Shown one piece after another: positions 18,216 through 25,937 of a DNA stretch of 64,000 nt. A program made the translations under genes and the position numbers. Origin of the DNA: Rhodobacter sp. Its GTDB lineage: Bacteria; Pseudomonadota; Alphaproteobacteria; Rhodobacterales; Rhodobacteraceae. Under the pieces are notes generated by a model, which was not told where the DNA came from, searched no databases, and saw only the letters and a program-made list of their open reading frames with translations. Position 1 is the stretch's first letter. The number at the start of each line of letters is the position of its first letter. The DNA lies in NCBI GenBank assembly GCA_016704435.1, contig JADJAB010000002.1:124001-188000 (forward strand), written 5' to 3'.

Positions 18216-19055
18216 CTAGACAGGGATATTGTCGATCAGCCGCACGCCGCCGAGCCATGCGGCGGCCAGCATCCGGCGCGGGCGGGACGAATCGTCCGAC
18301 GGCAAGAGCGATTCGGCATCGCGCAATTCGATGTATTCCACCCGCTCGAATCCCGCCGCGCGCATCGCCTCGGCCGCCTCGCGGATCGCCATGCGGTCGG
18401 ACTGGCCGGCGCGGATGTCCCTGGCCGCGGCCGAGATCGCCGCGAAGAACACCGGCGCCCGTCCACGCGCCTCGGCAGACAGCCGGACATTGCGCGACGA
18501 CATCGCCAGCCCGTCCGGCTCGCGGATCGTTTCGCAGCCGACAATGGTCACGGCCAGGTTCAGGTCGCGCACCAGTTTCTGCACCACCTGCAATTGCTGC
18601 CAGTCCTTCTGGCCGAAATAGCCGCGGTCGGCCAGTGTCATCCCGAACAGCTTGGATACCACCGTCGCCACGCCGTCGAAATGGCCGGGGCGCATCTTGC
18701 CCTCCAGAGGCTCCGACACGCCGCTTACGCTGACATTGGTGGAAAAGCCCTCGGGGTAGACCTCTTCGGGCTCTGGCGCGAAGATCGCATCCACCGGCAC
18801 GCTGGCCAGAAGGGTCGCGTCCGCCGCTTCGGAACGCGGGTATCTCTTCAGGTCCTCGGGGTTGTTGAATTGCCTCGGGTTCACGAAGATCGTGGTGATC
18901 ACGCGGTCGCATTCCCCGCGCGCCCGCCGCGCCAGACTGAGGTGGCCGTCATGCAACGCCCCCATGGTGGGGACCACGCCAATCATCTCGCCCGCCGCTT
19001 TCCAGCCCCGGACAAGCGTGCGCAGATCGGCAACGGTGCGAAGGATCGGCGTCAT
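18216..19055 (-). CDS. panC: Pantoate--beta-alanine ligase
   Basis: A 279-aa enzyme of the nucleotidyltransferase superfamily that condenses pantoate with beta-alanine using ATP, the last step of pantothenate synthesis. Visible signatures are V-P-T-M-G-A-L-H-D-G-H (HIGH-like), F-V-N-P-R-Q-F, D-R-G-Y-F-G-Q-K-D-W-Q-Q and the late M-S-S-R-N (KMSKS-like). The ATG overlaps the panB stop by four bases (ATGA), so panB and panC are coupled. Confidence 0.97.
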   Translation of the reverse strand: MTPILRTVADLRTLVRGWKAAGEMIGVVPTMGALHDGHLSLARRARGECDRVITTIFVNPRQFNNPEDLKRYPRSEAADATLLASVPVDAIFAPEPEEVYPEGFSTNVSVSGVSEPLEGKMRPGHFDGVATVVSKLFGMTLADRGYFGQKDWQQLQVVQKLVRDLNLAVTIVGCETIREPDGLAMSSRNVRLSAEARGRAPVFFAAISAAARDIRAGQSDRMAIREAAEAMRAAGFERVEYIELRDAESLLPSDDSSRPRRMLAAAWLGGVRLIDNIPV

Positions 19056-19882
19056 TTCCTTGCGGGCGCCGCGTCGGGGAAGGCATGTTCCGGCGCCGGG
19101 AAGGCGCGGGCGCGCACGTCGGCGGCATAGGTGGCAATCGCCTCATCCGCCGTGCGGCCCAGCTCGGCATAGCGTTTCACGAACTTCGGCCGGAACTCGG
19201 TGAACAGGCCCAGCATGTCATCCACCACCAGCACCTGCCCGTCACAATGCACCCCGGCACCAATGCCGATGGTCGGGATCGCCAGCTTTTCGGTGATCCG
19301 ACCGGCCAACCCTTCGGGCACCTTTTCCAGCACCACCGAAAAGGCCCCGGCCGCCTCGACCGCCCCGGCGTCGGCCATCACCTTCGCGGCCTCCTCATCG
19401 CGGCCCACCACCTTGTAGCCGCCCAGCGTGTTCACCGCCTGCGGCGTCAGGCCGACATGCGCCATCACCGGCACGCCGCGCGCGGTCAGGAAAGCGATGG
19501 TGTCGTGCATGTGCAGGCCGCCCTCCAGCTTTACCGCGGGGGCGCCGGTTTCGGCCATCAGCCGGCTGGCGTTACGGAAGGCCTGGACCGGGCTTTCCTC
19601 ATACGACCCGAAAGGCATGTCGATCACCGGCATCGCACGCGCCGCCCCGCGCACCACGGCGCGGCCATGCAGGATCATCATCTCCATCGTCACGCCCAGC
19701 GTTGAGGGCAGGCCATGGATCACCATCCCCACCGAATCCCCCACCAGCACCACGTCGCAATGCGGATCGACCAGCCGCGCCACCGGGGTGGAATAGGCGG
19801 TCAGCACCACCAGCGGCGTGCCGCCCTTGCGGGCGCGGATATCGGGCGGCAGCACGGGGCGGAGGGGGGAAGTGGCGCTCAT
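19052..19882 (-). CDS. panB: 3-methyl-2-oxobutanoate hydroxymethyltransferase
   Basis: A 276-aa enzyme that transfers a hydroxymethyl group from 5,10-methylene-THF to ketoisovalerate, giving ketopantoate. Family signatures: L-T-A-Y-D/S...V-D, V-G-D-S-V-G-M-V-I-H-G, M-P-F-G-S-Y-E, K-L-E-G-G, H-V-G-L-T-P-Q and I-G-I-G-A-G. ATG at 19882 begins M-S-A-T-S-P-L, matching the family start; a longer frame to 19969 was rejected as unconserved sequence. It is the first gene of panBC. Confidence 0.96.
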   Translation of the reverse strand: MSATSPLRPVLPPDIRARKGGTPLVVLTAYSTPVARLVDPHCDVVLVGDSVGMVIHGLPSTLGVTMEMMILHGRAVVRGAARAMPVIDMPFGSYEESPVQAFRNASRLMAETGAPAVKLEGGLHMHDTIAFLTARGVPVMAHVGLTPQAVNTLGGYKVVGRDEEAAKVMADAGAVEAAGAFSVVLEKVPEGLAGRITEKLAIPTIGIGAGVHCDGQVLVVDDMLGLFTEFRPKFVKRYAELGRTADEAIATYAADVRARAFPAPEHAFPDAAPARK

Positions 19883-19968
19883 CGCATCACCCTTGGGCTT
19901 TGGCAGACTGCCCGCCATAAGGGCACAGGCCCCGCACGACTGCAAGAAGATTACGCCGCAGCGCAGCA

Positions 19969-19996
19969 CAGGGGCGGTCTTGACGATCCGCCCCTG
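19969..19996. promoter_or_regulatory. Inverted repeat in the panB/cupin divergent region
   Basis: CAGGGGCGG and CCGCCCCTG form perfect 9-bp arms around a 10-base spacer that contains TTGACG. It ends 36 bases before the cupin start. It could be an operator overlapping the cupin gene promoter, or a leader hairpin. Confidence 0.4.
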
Positions 19997-20032
19997 CCTG
20001 TCGCCAATGGCGTCGTTTCAAAGGAGATCCCG

Positions 20033-20374
20033 ATGTCCTTCCTTCAACGTGTCACCCGCGAGGGCATTGCCCCCGACATAAGCCGCCCCGACCCGGCAAA
20101 GGTGCTGGCCGGAGACCCCGTCCACAGCACATGGAACATTGAAGAGCTGGACGGGCTGTACTGCGGCTTGTGGCAATCGACACCGGGAAAGTGGCGGATT
20201 TCCTACGCCGAGTGGGAATATGTCTACATCCACTCCGGCCATTCGATCCTGACCGCTGCCGACGGCAGCGCCACCCACCTGCGCGCGGGCGACAGCTACA
20301 TCATCCGCCCCGGACTCACAGGAACATGGGAAGTGCTGGAAACCACGCTGAAGGACTACGTCATCCGCAGCTGA
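20033..20374 (+). CDS. Cupin-domain protein
   Basis: A 113-aa small cupin, preceded by AAGGAGATCCCG. The beta-barrel motifs resemble the DUF861/EutQ-like group: G-x-W-x-x-S-T-P-G-K-W-R-I-S-Y-A-E-W-E-Y-V-Y-I, then G-S-A-T-H-L-R-A-G-D-S-Y-I-I-R-P-G-L-T-G-T-W-E-V. Proteins of this type are often annotated as ethanolamine-utilisation-like or ureidoglycine-aminohydrolase-like cupins. No such pathway lies beside it. Substrate unknown. Confidence 0.85.
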   Translation: MSFLQRVTREGIAPDISRPDPAKVLAGDPVHSTWNIEELDGLYCGLWQSTPGKWRISYAEWEYVYIHSGHSILTAADGSATHLRAGDSYIIRPGLTGTWEVLETTLKDYVIRS

Positions 20375-20384
20375 CCGGCGGTCG

Positions 20385-21203
20385 TCAGATCGGCACGTCG
20401 CCCGAATCCGCCGGCATCCCGTCGCGCGGGTCGTCGAAGACCGGCGGTGGATCGTTGGCGATGGCTTCCTCGCTGTAGATCAGGGAGGGGTCGACACTGC
20501 GGGCCGGAAGTTCGATCCCGCGGCCGAAATTCTCGGGGTCGACACGCAGCGATTCCGCTTCGGAGCGGACATGCACGGGGGTTCCGATCGGCACCATGTC
20601 GAACAGGAAGATGATGTCATGGTTGAACAGCCGGATGCAGCCGGCCGACCCGGAATTGCCGACGGATTCCAAGTCGTTGGTGCCATGGATGCGGTAATGC
20701 GTGTCGCGGCTGCCCTTGTAGAGATAAAGCGCCCGCGCGCCCAGGGGGCTACGCCGGCCGCCGGGAATGCCACGGGCAAAGGGGCCATAGACCTCGGGTT
20801 CGCTGCGCAGCATGTTCCTGGTCGGCGTCCAGCCCGGCCATTTACGCTTCAGCTGGATGGTACCGTTTCCGGCAAAGGCCCGACCGGCGCGACCCGCCCC
20901 GATCGGAAAGCGCAGCGAATTCGCGCCCTCGCGGACGAAGTAGAGGAATTTCGCATAGGGATCGACGTCGATCGTCCCGACCGGCTGTTCCCCCTGATAG
21001 GTGCCGGTGATGCGGCGATTGGCGCCCTGCAGATATTCGCTGGGGACACCCGGCAAGGCATAGCCGCTGTCGTAGATCGGGCCGTATCCTTCGATGAATC
21101 CGGCCGATGGTTTGTTTTCAGACGCCGGAGCACCGCAGGCGGAAAGCGCCGCAAAGCCGGTCATGGAAAGAAAAACGCGACGGCTGAACGTGTTTGGGGA
21201 CAT
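20385..21203 (-). CDS. L,D-transpeptidase (YkuD domain) lipoprotein
   Basis: A 272-aa protein. The N-terminus combines a Tat-like motif (S-R-R-V-F-L) with a lipobox (A-L-S-A-C-G), so it is probably exported folded and lipid-anchored. The YkuD catalytic block is present: Y-R-I-H-G-T-N (His), then S-x-G-C-I-R-L-F-N (Ser-Gly-Cys-Ile-Arg), the nucleophilic Cys and Arg being intact. It should cross-link peptidoglycan 3-3 or attach proteins to the wall. It lies between the creatinase gene and the cupin and is transcribed alone or after creatinase. Confidence 0.93.
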   Translation of the reverse strand: MSPNTFSRRVFLSMTGFAALSACGAPASENKPSAGFIEGYGPIYDSGYALPGVPSEYLQGANRRITGTYQGEQPVGTIDVDPYAKFLYFVREGANSLRFPIGAGRAGRAFAGNGTIQLKRKWPGWTPTRNMLRSEPEVYGPFARGIPGGRRSPLGARALYLYKGSRDTHYRIHGTNDLESVGNSGSAGCIRLFNHDIIFLFDMVPIGTPVHVRSEAESLRVDPENFGRGIELPARSVDPSLIYSEEAIANDPPPVFDDPRDGMPADSGDVPI

Positions 21204-21309
21204 TGCACACCTGAAAGGACCGACTCGCGCGTTCCTAACATGGGGCGCCGCACTGGGGAAAGCCCGCCTGTCGTTTCCCGCCGGCGCGTGGCATTGCGGT
21301 CCGGCGCCG

Positions 21310-22524
21310 TCAGCCGACCACGTTGAAAGCGGGGCCGTAGGGGTATCGGGTGATATCCTCGGCCCCGTCTTCGGTGATCACCAGGATGTCATGCTCGCGG
21401 TAGCCGCCCGCTCCGGGCTGGCCATCGGGAATCGTCAGCATCGGCTCCATGCTGATCACCATGCCGGGCTCCAGCACCGTGTCGATGTCCTCGCGCAGTT
21501 CCAGCCCGGCCTCGCGGCCATAGTAATGGCTGAGGATGCCGAAGGAATGACCGTAGCCGAAGCTGCGATAGTGCAGCATCTGCCGTTCAGCCAGAAAACC
21601 GTTGATCTGCGCCGTCACGCCCGCACAACTGGCGCCGGGTTTCAACAGGCTCATCCCGAATTCATGCGCGGCGATGTTGGCCTGCCAGATGTGCAGGCTG
21701 GCGTCGTCCACCTCGCTCAGGAACAGCGTGCGTTCCAGCGCGGTGTAATAGCCCGAGATCATCGGAAAGCAGTTCAGGCTCAGGATATCGCCGCGGTTCA
21801 GCTTGCGGCTGGTCACCGGGTTGTGCGCGCCATCGGTATTCAGGCCGGACTGGAACCAGACCCAGGTATCGCGGTATTCGGCATCCGGGAACCGGCTGGC
21901 GATTTCGCGTTCCATCGCGTCGCGGCCGGCCATGGCGACCTCCAGCTCGGTCACCCCTGCGCGGATCGCGTCGCGGATGGCATGGCCACCCAGGTCGGCA
22001 ACAGCGGCGCCCTGCCGGATCAGCGCGATCTCGGCCGGCGATTTCAGCATGCGCTGCTGCATTGTCGCGGCACTGATATCAACGCCGCGCCTGGGGCTAA
22101 GGAAGGCATTCAGCTTTTCTGCCCGCTCCATCGTCAGATGATCGGCCTCGCAGCCGATCGCCTTGCCGGTGCCGGTGATGCCGGCAACCACGCGCCAGAA
22201 ATTGTCGCGCTTCCAGTCGGTATAGGTGATGGTGTCGCCGATGCTGCGCCGCCAGGGCTGCCCCGCGTCGATCCCCGCGCTGACGGTGATGCAATCGGTT
22301 GCCGTCACTACCGCCGCATAGGGCCGCCCGAAACTGCAATAGAGAAAGCCCGAGTAATAGGCGACATTGTGCATCGAGGTCAGCACCACGGCGTCCAGCC
22401 CGTGCATTTCCATGATATCGCGCAGGCCCGCCAGGCGGTCGTGGTATTCGCCCTCCGCAAAGGGCAGCGCGTCCTTGCGCCCGCCGTTGTGAAAGCGGTC
22501 TTGTTCGGGGCGGTCGGTTGCCAT
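21310..22524 (-). CDS. Creatinase (creatine amidinohydrolase)
   Basis: A 404-aa M24-fold enzyme that, in its family, hydrolyses creatine to sarcosine and urea. It follows the known creatinase pattern closely: Y-S-x-F-L-Y-C-S-F-G-R-P-Y-A, S-A-x-I-D-x-G-Q-P-W-R-R, T-W-x-W-F-Q-S-G-x-N-T-D-G-A-H-N-P-V-T, N-C-F-P-M-I-x-G-Y-Y-T-A-L-E-R-T-L-F-L and F-G-Y-G-H-S-F-G. These are creatinase-specific, in contrast to prolidase or methionine aminopeptidase, and metal ligands are absent as expected. ATG at 22524 (M-A-T-D-R) gives the usual family length. No creatininase or sarcosine oxidase gene is adjacent. Confidence 0.9.
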   Translation of the reverse strand: MATDRPEQDRFHNGGRKDALPFAEGEYHDRLAGLRDIMEMHGLDAVVLTSMHNVAYYSGFLYCSFGRPYAAVVTATDCITVSAGIDAGQPWRRSIGDTITYTDWKRDNFWRVVAGITGTGKAIGCEADHLTMERAEKLNAFLSPRRGVDISAATMQQRMLKSPAEIALIRQGAAVADLGGHAIRDAIRAGVTELEVAMAGRDAMEREIASRFPDAEYRDTWVWFQSGLNTDGAHNPVTSRKLNRGDILSLNCFPMISGYYTALERTLFLSEVDDASLHIWQANIAAHEFGMSLLKPGASCAGVTAQINGFLAERQMLHYRSFGYGHSFGILSHYYGREAGLELREDIDTVLEPGMVISMEPMLTIPDGQPGAGGYREHDILVITEDGAEDITRYPYGPAFNVVG

Positions 22525-22641
22525 TCCAGTTCCCTTGCCAGCGGGGCCTGCGGCACGGGGATCCCCACATGCCCGGGTGCCGACGCCACAGCCGCGGTTC
22601 GGCCCCTGAATGCGCGCTCGCGACCTTTCGCGCAAGCGCGA

Positions 22642-22664
22642 ATGCGACCCTTGCGCGGTCGCAT
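22642..22664. promoter_or_regulatory. 8-7-8 inverted repeat between creatinase and the zinc-ribbon gene
   Basis: ATGCGACC-N7-GGTCGCAT is a perfect 8-bp inverted repeat in the 187-base divergent region, 47 bases before the zinc-ribbon ATG. A weaker inverted repeat, TCGCGC-AA-GCGCGA, lies immediately before it. This is a plausible operator for a dimeric regulator of either gene. Confidence 0.45.
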
Positions 22665-22711
22665 CGCAACCCCATGTAAGAAGCAGTAACTTCAACGATG
22701 GAGACGTGCCG

Positions 22712-23038
22712 ATGCAGTGCCCGGTGGATGGCGAAACCCTAGTGATGGCCGACCGCAGCGGGGTCGAGATCGACTATTGTCCACGGTGCCGCGGCGTCTG
22801 GCTGGATCGGGGCGAGTTGGACAAGATCATCGAACGCGCCGGGCCTTCTGCCGGCGCACCAGTGGCCGCCCCGGCGCGGGCGGCGGTGGCCCCCGCCGCA
22901 GTCTACCAGCCCGAACCCCGCCGCGAAGCACCGCGCGACGACCGCCGCCACCGCGAAGACGACAACGATGATGATGATCGCCGCTACGGCAAGAAGAAAC
23001 GTCGCGACAGCTTTCTGTCCGATCTCTTCGACTTCTAG
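22712..23038 (+). CDS. TFIIB-type zinc-ribbon protein
   Basis: A 108-aa protein. An N-terminal zf-TFIIB domain has C-P-V-D-G (C-x2-...), Y-C-P-R-C-R-G-V-W-L-D-R-G-E-L-D, which binds one zinc. The rest is disordered: an Ala/Pro linker, then a highly charged stretch (R-R-H-R-E-D-D-N-D-D-D-D) and a short hydrophobic tail F-L-S-D-L-F-D-F. This layout is common in proteobacterial proteins of unknown role. ATG at 22712 places the first Cys at position 3. Confidence 0.85.
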   Translation: MQCPVDGETLVMADRSGVEIDYCPRCRGVWLDRGELDKIIERAGPSAGAPVAAPARAAVAPAAVYQPEPRREAPRDDRRHREDDNDDDDRRYGKKKRRDSFLSDLFDF

Positions 23039-23122
23039 GCGCACGACTGGCGCGACCGGGAGAAGATACGGCACCGTGTTTCGCGGCAAGACAGGCGTTG
23101 CAGAAGGCGCTATGCTGCGTCC

Positions 23123-23350
23123 ATGCCGATGCTGCGCGACACGATCCTCAGGTTGATGCCCGCAAGCTGGCGCGATGCGGCGATCGCCGAGTCGCGGCAG
23201 TGGGCCACGTCCTGCCGCCGTTGCGGCGCAGAATCGACGGTCTGGGATCTGGGCGGCCTGCGCTGGACGGCGCGCGGTAACAAAGTGCTGCGCATGCGCT
23301 GCGCCGGGTGCGGCAGCTTCACCGGCCATGACGTACAGCACCGAAGCTGA
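23123..23350 (+). CDS. Small zinc-ribbon-like protein
   Basis: A 75-aa protein with two C-x2-C pairs (C-R-R-C at about 31-34 and C-A-G-C at about 60-63) that could form a zinc ribbon. It also has a helical N-terminus with tryptophans. It precedes the S58 peptidase gene by 6 bases, suggesting an operon. No family assigned. An alternative ATG lies two codons downstream. Confidence 0.6.
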   Translation: MPMLRDTILRLMPASWRDAAIAESRQWATSCRRCGAESTVWDLGGLRWTARGNKVLRMRCAGCGSFTGHDVQHRS

Positions 23351-23356
23351 GGACCC

Positions 23357-24349
23357 ATGCGCCCCGGCCCGCGCAATCTGATCACCGATGTCGCCGGCCT
23401 GCGCCTGGGCAATGCGCAGGACGAAGGCTTGCGCTCGGGCGTTACTGTCGTGACGGCGGACCAGCCTTTCGTCGCGGCGGTGCATGTGATGGGCGGCGCG
23501 CCCGGCACGCGCGAGACCGATCTTCTGGCACCGGACCGGATGGTGGATCGGGTGGATGCCCTGTTCCTGTCGGGAGGCTCGGCCTTCGGCCTGGATGCCG
23601 GGTCGGGCATCATGGCGGGCCTGCGTGCAATGGGGCGCGGTTTTGCCGTGGGGCCGGTGCGGGTGCCCATCGTGCCCGGCGCGATCCTGTTCGACCTGTT
23701 GAACGGTGGCGACAAGGATTGGCGCGACAGCCCTTATCCGGCGTTGGGGCGGGCGGCACTGGAAGCCGCGAAGGTGGACTTTCCTCTGGGCAGCGAAGGG
23801 GCTGGCTTCGGCGCGATGACCGAGGTGCTGAAGGGCGGTCTCGGCTCTGCCTCTTGTGTCCTGCCGTCGGGAATCACGGTCGGCGCGCTGGTGGCGGTCA
23901 ACGCGCTCGGCTCGGCCACGGCGGGCGAAACCGGGCATTTCTGGGCCGCACCATTCGAGATTGGCTGTGAATTCGGCGGCCTTGGACCCGCCCCCCTGAT
24001 CCCGCAAGAGGCCCCCCTGCCCCGCAAGCGGATGGGAGAGGCCACGACCATCGCCATCGTCGCCACCGATGCCGCGTTGACCAAGGCGCAGGCGCAGCGC
24101 ATGGCGGTGGCGGCGCATGACGGGATGGCCCGCGCGCTGGTGCCCTCGCACACGGCGCTGGACGGCGATCTGGTCTTTGCTGCTGCGACCGGGATGCGCC
24201 AGATGAAAGACCCGCAGTTGGACGGCTTTCAGATCGGCCATGCGGCGGCCACCTGTCTGGCACGGGCAATTGCGCGGGGGGTCTTTCTGGCCCGCGCGCT
24301 GCCGGGTGATCTGCAACCCTGCTGGGCCACGCGCTTTGGCGCGGGCTGA
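23357..24349 (+). CDS. P1 family (S58/DmpA-like) peptidase
   Basis: A 330-aa Ntn-hydrolase-fold protein. Family features are G-P-R-N-L-I-T-D-V-A-G-L-R-L-G at the N-terminus, L-S-G-G-S-A-F-G-L-D-A (about 73-83), and K-G-G-L-G-S-A-S...G-I-T-V-G-A-L-V-A-V-N, the region where DmpA-type enzymes self-cleave and expose a nucleophilic Ser/Thr. Relatives include D-aminopeptidases and nylon-oligomer hydrolases; the substrate here is unknown. It ends just before the convergent moaE. Confidence 0.9.
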   Translation: MRPGPRNLITDVAGLRLGNAQDEGLRSGVTVVTADQPFVAAVHVMGGAPGTRETDLLAPDRMVDRVDALFLSGGSAFGLDAGSGIMAGLRAMGRGFAVGPVRVPIVPGAILFDLLNGGDKDWRDSPYPALGRAALEAAKVDFPLGSEGAGFGAMTEVLKGGLGSASCVLPSGITVGALVAVNALGSATAGETGHFWAAPFEIGCEFGGLGPAPLIPQEAPLPRKRMGEATTIAIVATDAALTKAQAQRMAVAAHDGMARALVPSHTALDGDLVFAAATGMRQMKDPQLDGFQIGHAAATCLARAIARGVFLARALPGDLQPCWATRFGAG

Positions 24350-24352
24350 GGG

Positions 24353-24793
24353 TTACCAGCGTTTCAGCGCCGCCTCGTCCTCGTCCTTCGCAGCGACCCA
24401 GTCCACGCCATCCGCGCCGATCTCCTTCTTCCAGAACGGCGCGCGGGATTTCAGGTAGTCCATCAGGAATTCGGCCGCCGCAAAGGCATCGGCCCGATGC
24501 GGCGCGGCGGTGGCGACCATCATGATAGGCTCGCCCACGGCCAGCCGCCCGTGCCGGTGGATCACCAGCGCATCGGCCAGGCTCCAGCGCGCCATGGCCT
24601 GTTCGGCGATCGCGGCAATCGCCTTTTCGGTCATGCCGGGGTAATGCTCGATCTCCATCGCGGCCAGACGCCCGCCGTTGTCGCGCACCAGCCCGGTGAA
24701 GGTGACGACGGCCCCCGCGCCGGCGGCGGAGGCCACAAAGGATGCGGATTCCGTCCCCAGATCGAAAGCCGCCGACTGGACGCGGACCTGCAT
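24353..24793 (-). CDS. moaE: Molybdopterin synthase catalytic subunit
   Basis: A 146-aa MoaE. It inserts dithiolene sulfur into precursor Z using MoaD thiocarboxylate. Signatures: F-T-G-L-V-R, E-H-Y-P-G-M, H-R-H-G-R-L-A-V-G-E and the active-site region R-A-P-F-W-K-K-E (about 117-124). It begins one base after the moaD stop. The gene is relevant to the molybdenum formate dehydrogenase at 32-38 kb. Confidence 0.96.
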   Translation of the reverse strand: MQVRVQSAAFDLGTESASFVASAAGAGAVVTFTGLVRDNGGRLAAMEIEHYPGMTEKAIAAIAEQAMARWSLADALVIHRHGRLAVGEPIMMVATAAPHRADAFAAAEFLMDYLKSRAPFWKKEIGADGVDWVAAKDEDEAALKRW

Positions 24794-24794
24794 C

Positions 24795-25043
24795 CTAGCC
24801 CCCCGTCATCGGCGGAAAGAACGCCACCTCGCGCACGCCCGCCAAAGGCGCGTCGAACGACGACAGCTCCTGATCCAGCGCCACCCGCAGGCTGGCCAGA
24901 TCGGCGAAGGCCAGTGCATAGCGCTCTTCGCGGGCCGAAAGCTCGGCCACCAGATCGGCCACGGTCGCGGCCGTGGTCTGCACCCGTTCGCGCGGCAGGC
25001 CGATGCGTTCGCGCACCCAGGCGAAATAGAGCACCTCGATCAT
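24795..25043 (-). CDS. moaD: Molybdopterin synthase sulfur carrier subunit
   Basis: An 82-aa ubiquitin-fold protein ending in the required Gly-Gly (P-P-M-T-G-G), which is adenylated and thiocarboxylated. The N-terminus I-E-V-L-Y-F-A-W-V-R-E-R-I-G is typical of MoaD. The ATG overlaps the pgsA stop by four bases (ATGA), so the start at 25043 is preferred over the longer frame. Confidence 0.95.
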   Translation of the reverse strand: MIEVLYFAWVRERIGLPRERVQTTAATVADLVAELSAREERYALAFADLASLRVALDQELSSFDAPLAGVREVAFFPPMTGG

Positions 25044-25705
25044 CGCTCGTCCCGCAGATAGGGCATCGCCTTGCGGAAATATTCCCAGCCGGTCAGCGCG
25101 GTCAGCGCGGCCGCGATCCAGATCAGCACCAGCCCGACCTGATTGGCGGTCGAAGCGCAATCCTGCTTGCCGCAGGCGCGGATCGGGTCAGCGTCGCCGG
25201 CCATGACGGCCTCGGCATATTGATCGGGGGTCATGCCCTGCATGGCAACGCCGTTCAGGTATTCCAGCCCGGTGCCCAGGAACAGCGTCGCAATGGCCAC
25301 CATCTGCGCGGTGGTCTTCCACTTGGCCAGCTTCGTGACCTTCAGCGTCGCCGACTTGGCGCCCAGGAATTCGCGCAGGCCCGACACGAAGACCTCGCGG
25401 AACAGGATCACCGTCGCGGGCAGGATCAGCCAGGGGTTCATCCCGTTGTAGCCGGACAGGATCATGATCGCGATCAGCACCATGGCCTTGTCGGCGATCG
25501 GGTCCAGCATGGCGCCGAACTTCGATTCCTGTTTCCACAGCCGGGCCAGGTAGCCGTCGAACCAGTCGGTGATCGCCGCGCCGACGAACAGTGCCAGCGC
25601 GAACCAGTCGGCCCACGGACGATGGAAATAAAGAAACATCACCGCCACGCCCGGTGCCGCAAGCAGCCGGAGCAAGGTCAGCGTGTTGGGGATCGTCCAG
25701 GTCAT
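25040..25705 (-). CDS. pgsA: CDP-diacylglycerol--glycerol-3-phosphate 3-phosphatidyltransferase
   Basis: A 221-aa integral membrane enzyme making phosphatidylglycerol phosphate. The CDP-alcohol phosphotransferase motif is complete: D-G-x2-A-R-x8-G-x3-D-x3-D (about residues 43-66). Several TM segments flank it. The N-terminus M-T-W-T-I-P-N-T-L-T-L-L-R fixes the start. A 30-residue insertion between the last TM segments contains two cysteines (R-A-C-G-K-Q-D-C), probably periplasmic. It is first in pgsA-moaD-moaE. Confidence 0.95.
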   Translation of the reverse strand: MTWTIPNTLTLLRLLAAPGVAVMFLYFHRPWADWFALALFVGAAITDWFDGYLARLWKQESKFGAMLDPIADKAMVLIAIMILSGYNGMNPWLILPATVILFREVFVSGLREFLGAKSATLKVTKLAKWKTTAQMVAIATLFLGTGLEYLNGVAMQGMTPDQYAEAVMAGDADPIRACGKQDCASTANQVGLVLIWIAAALTALTGWEYFRKAMPYLRDER

Positions 25706-25773
25706 TGGGCATAGGTAGCCCAAGTGCCGGACAGGGGGAAGGGGGCGCCGTCCGCCGCGCCGGGACGGCCCGA

Positions 25774-25812
25774 CCATGTCAGTCTGCCGGCCCCACCATG
25801 TCAGTCTGCCGG
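25774..25812. repeat. Two tandem 17-mers with 22-base period
   Basis: CCATGTCAGTCTGCCGG occurs at 25774-25790 and again at 25796-25812. It lies in the 232-base gap between the PAS gene end and pgsA start (25706-25937), which otherwise shows no gene. Possibly a regulator-binding direct repeat upstream of pgsA, or a small duplication. Confidence 0.5.
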
Positions 25813-25937
25813 GCCTGACCCATCCGGTCGGCCCCATCGGGCCAACTCGTCGGATTCCTCCGGACTGGCGCGGCATGGCGCGCGCAGGGTCAGACGCCCC
25901 CACAGCCGAATTGGCCGGGCACGGACGCGCTGCCCTT

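Noticed and set aside
25774..25812. CRISPR-like repeat pair
   Set aside because: Only two 17-base copies with a 5-base spacer, no cas genes and no further units.
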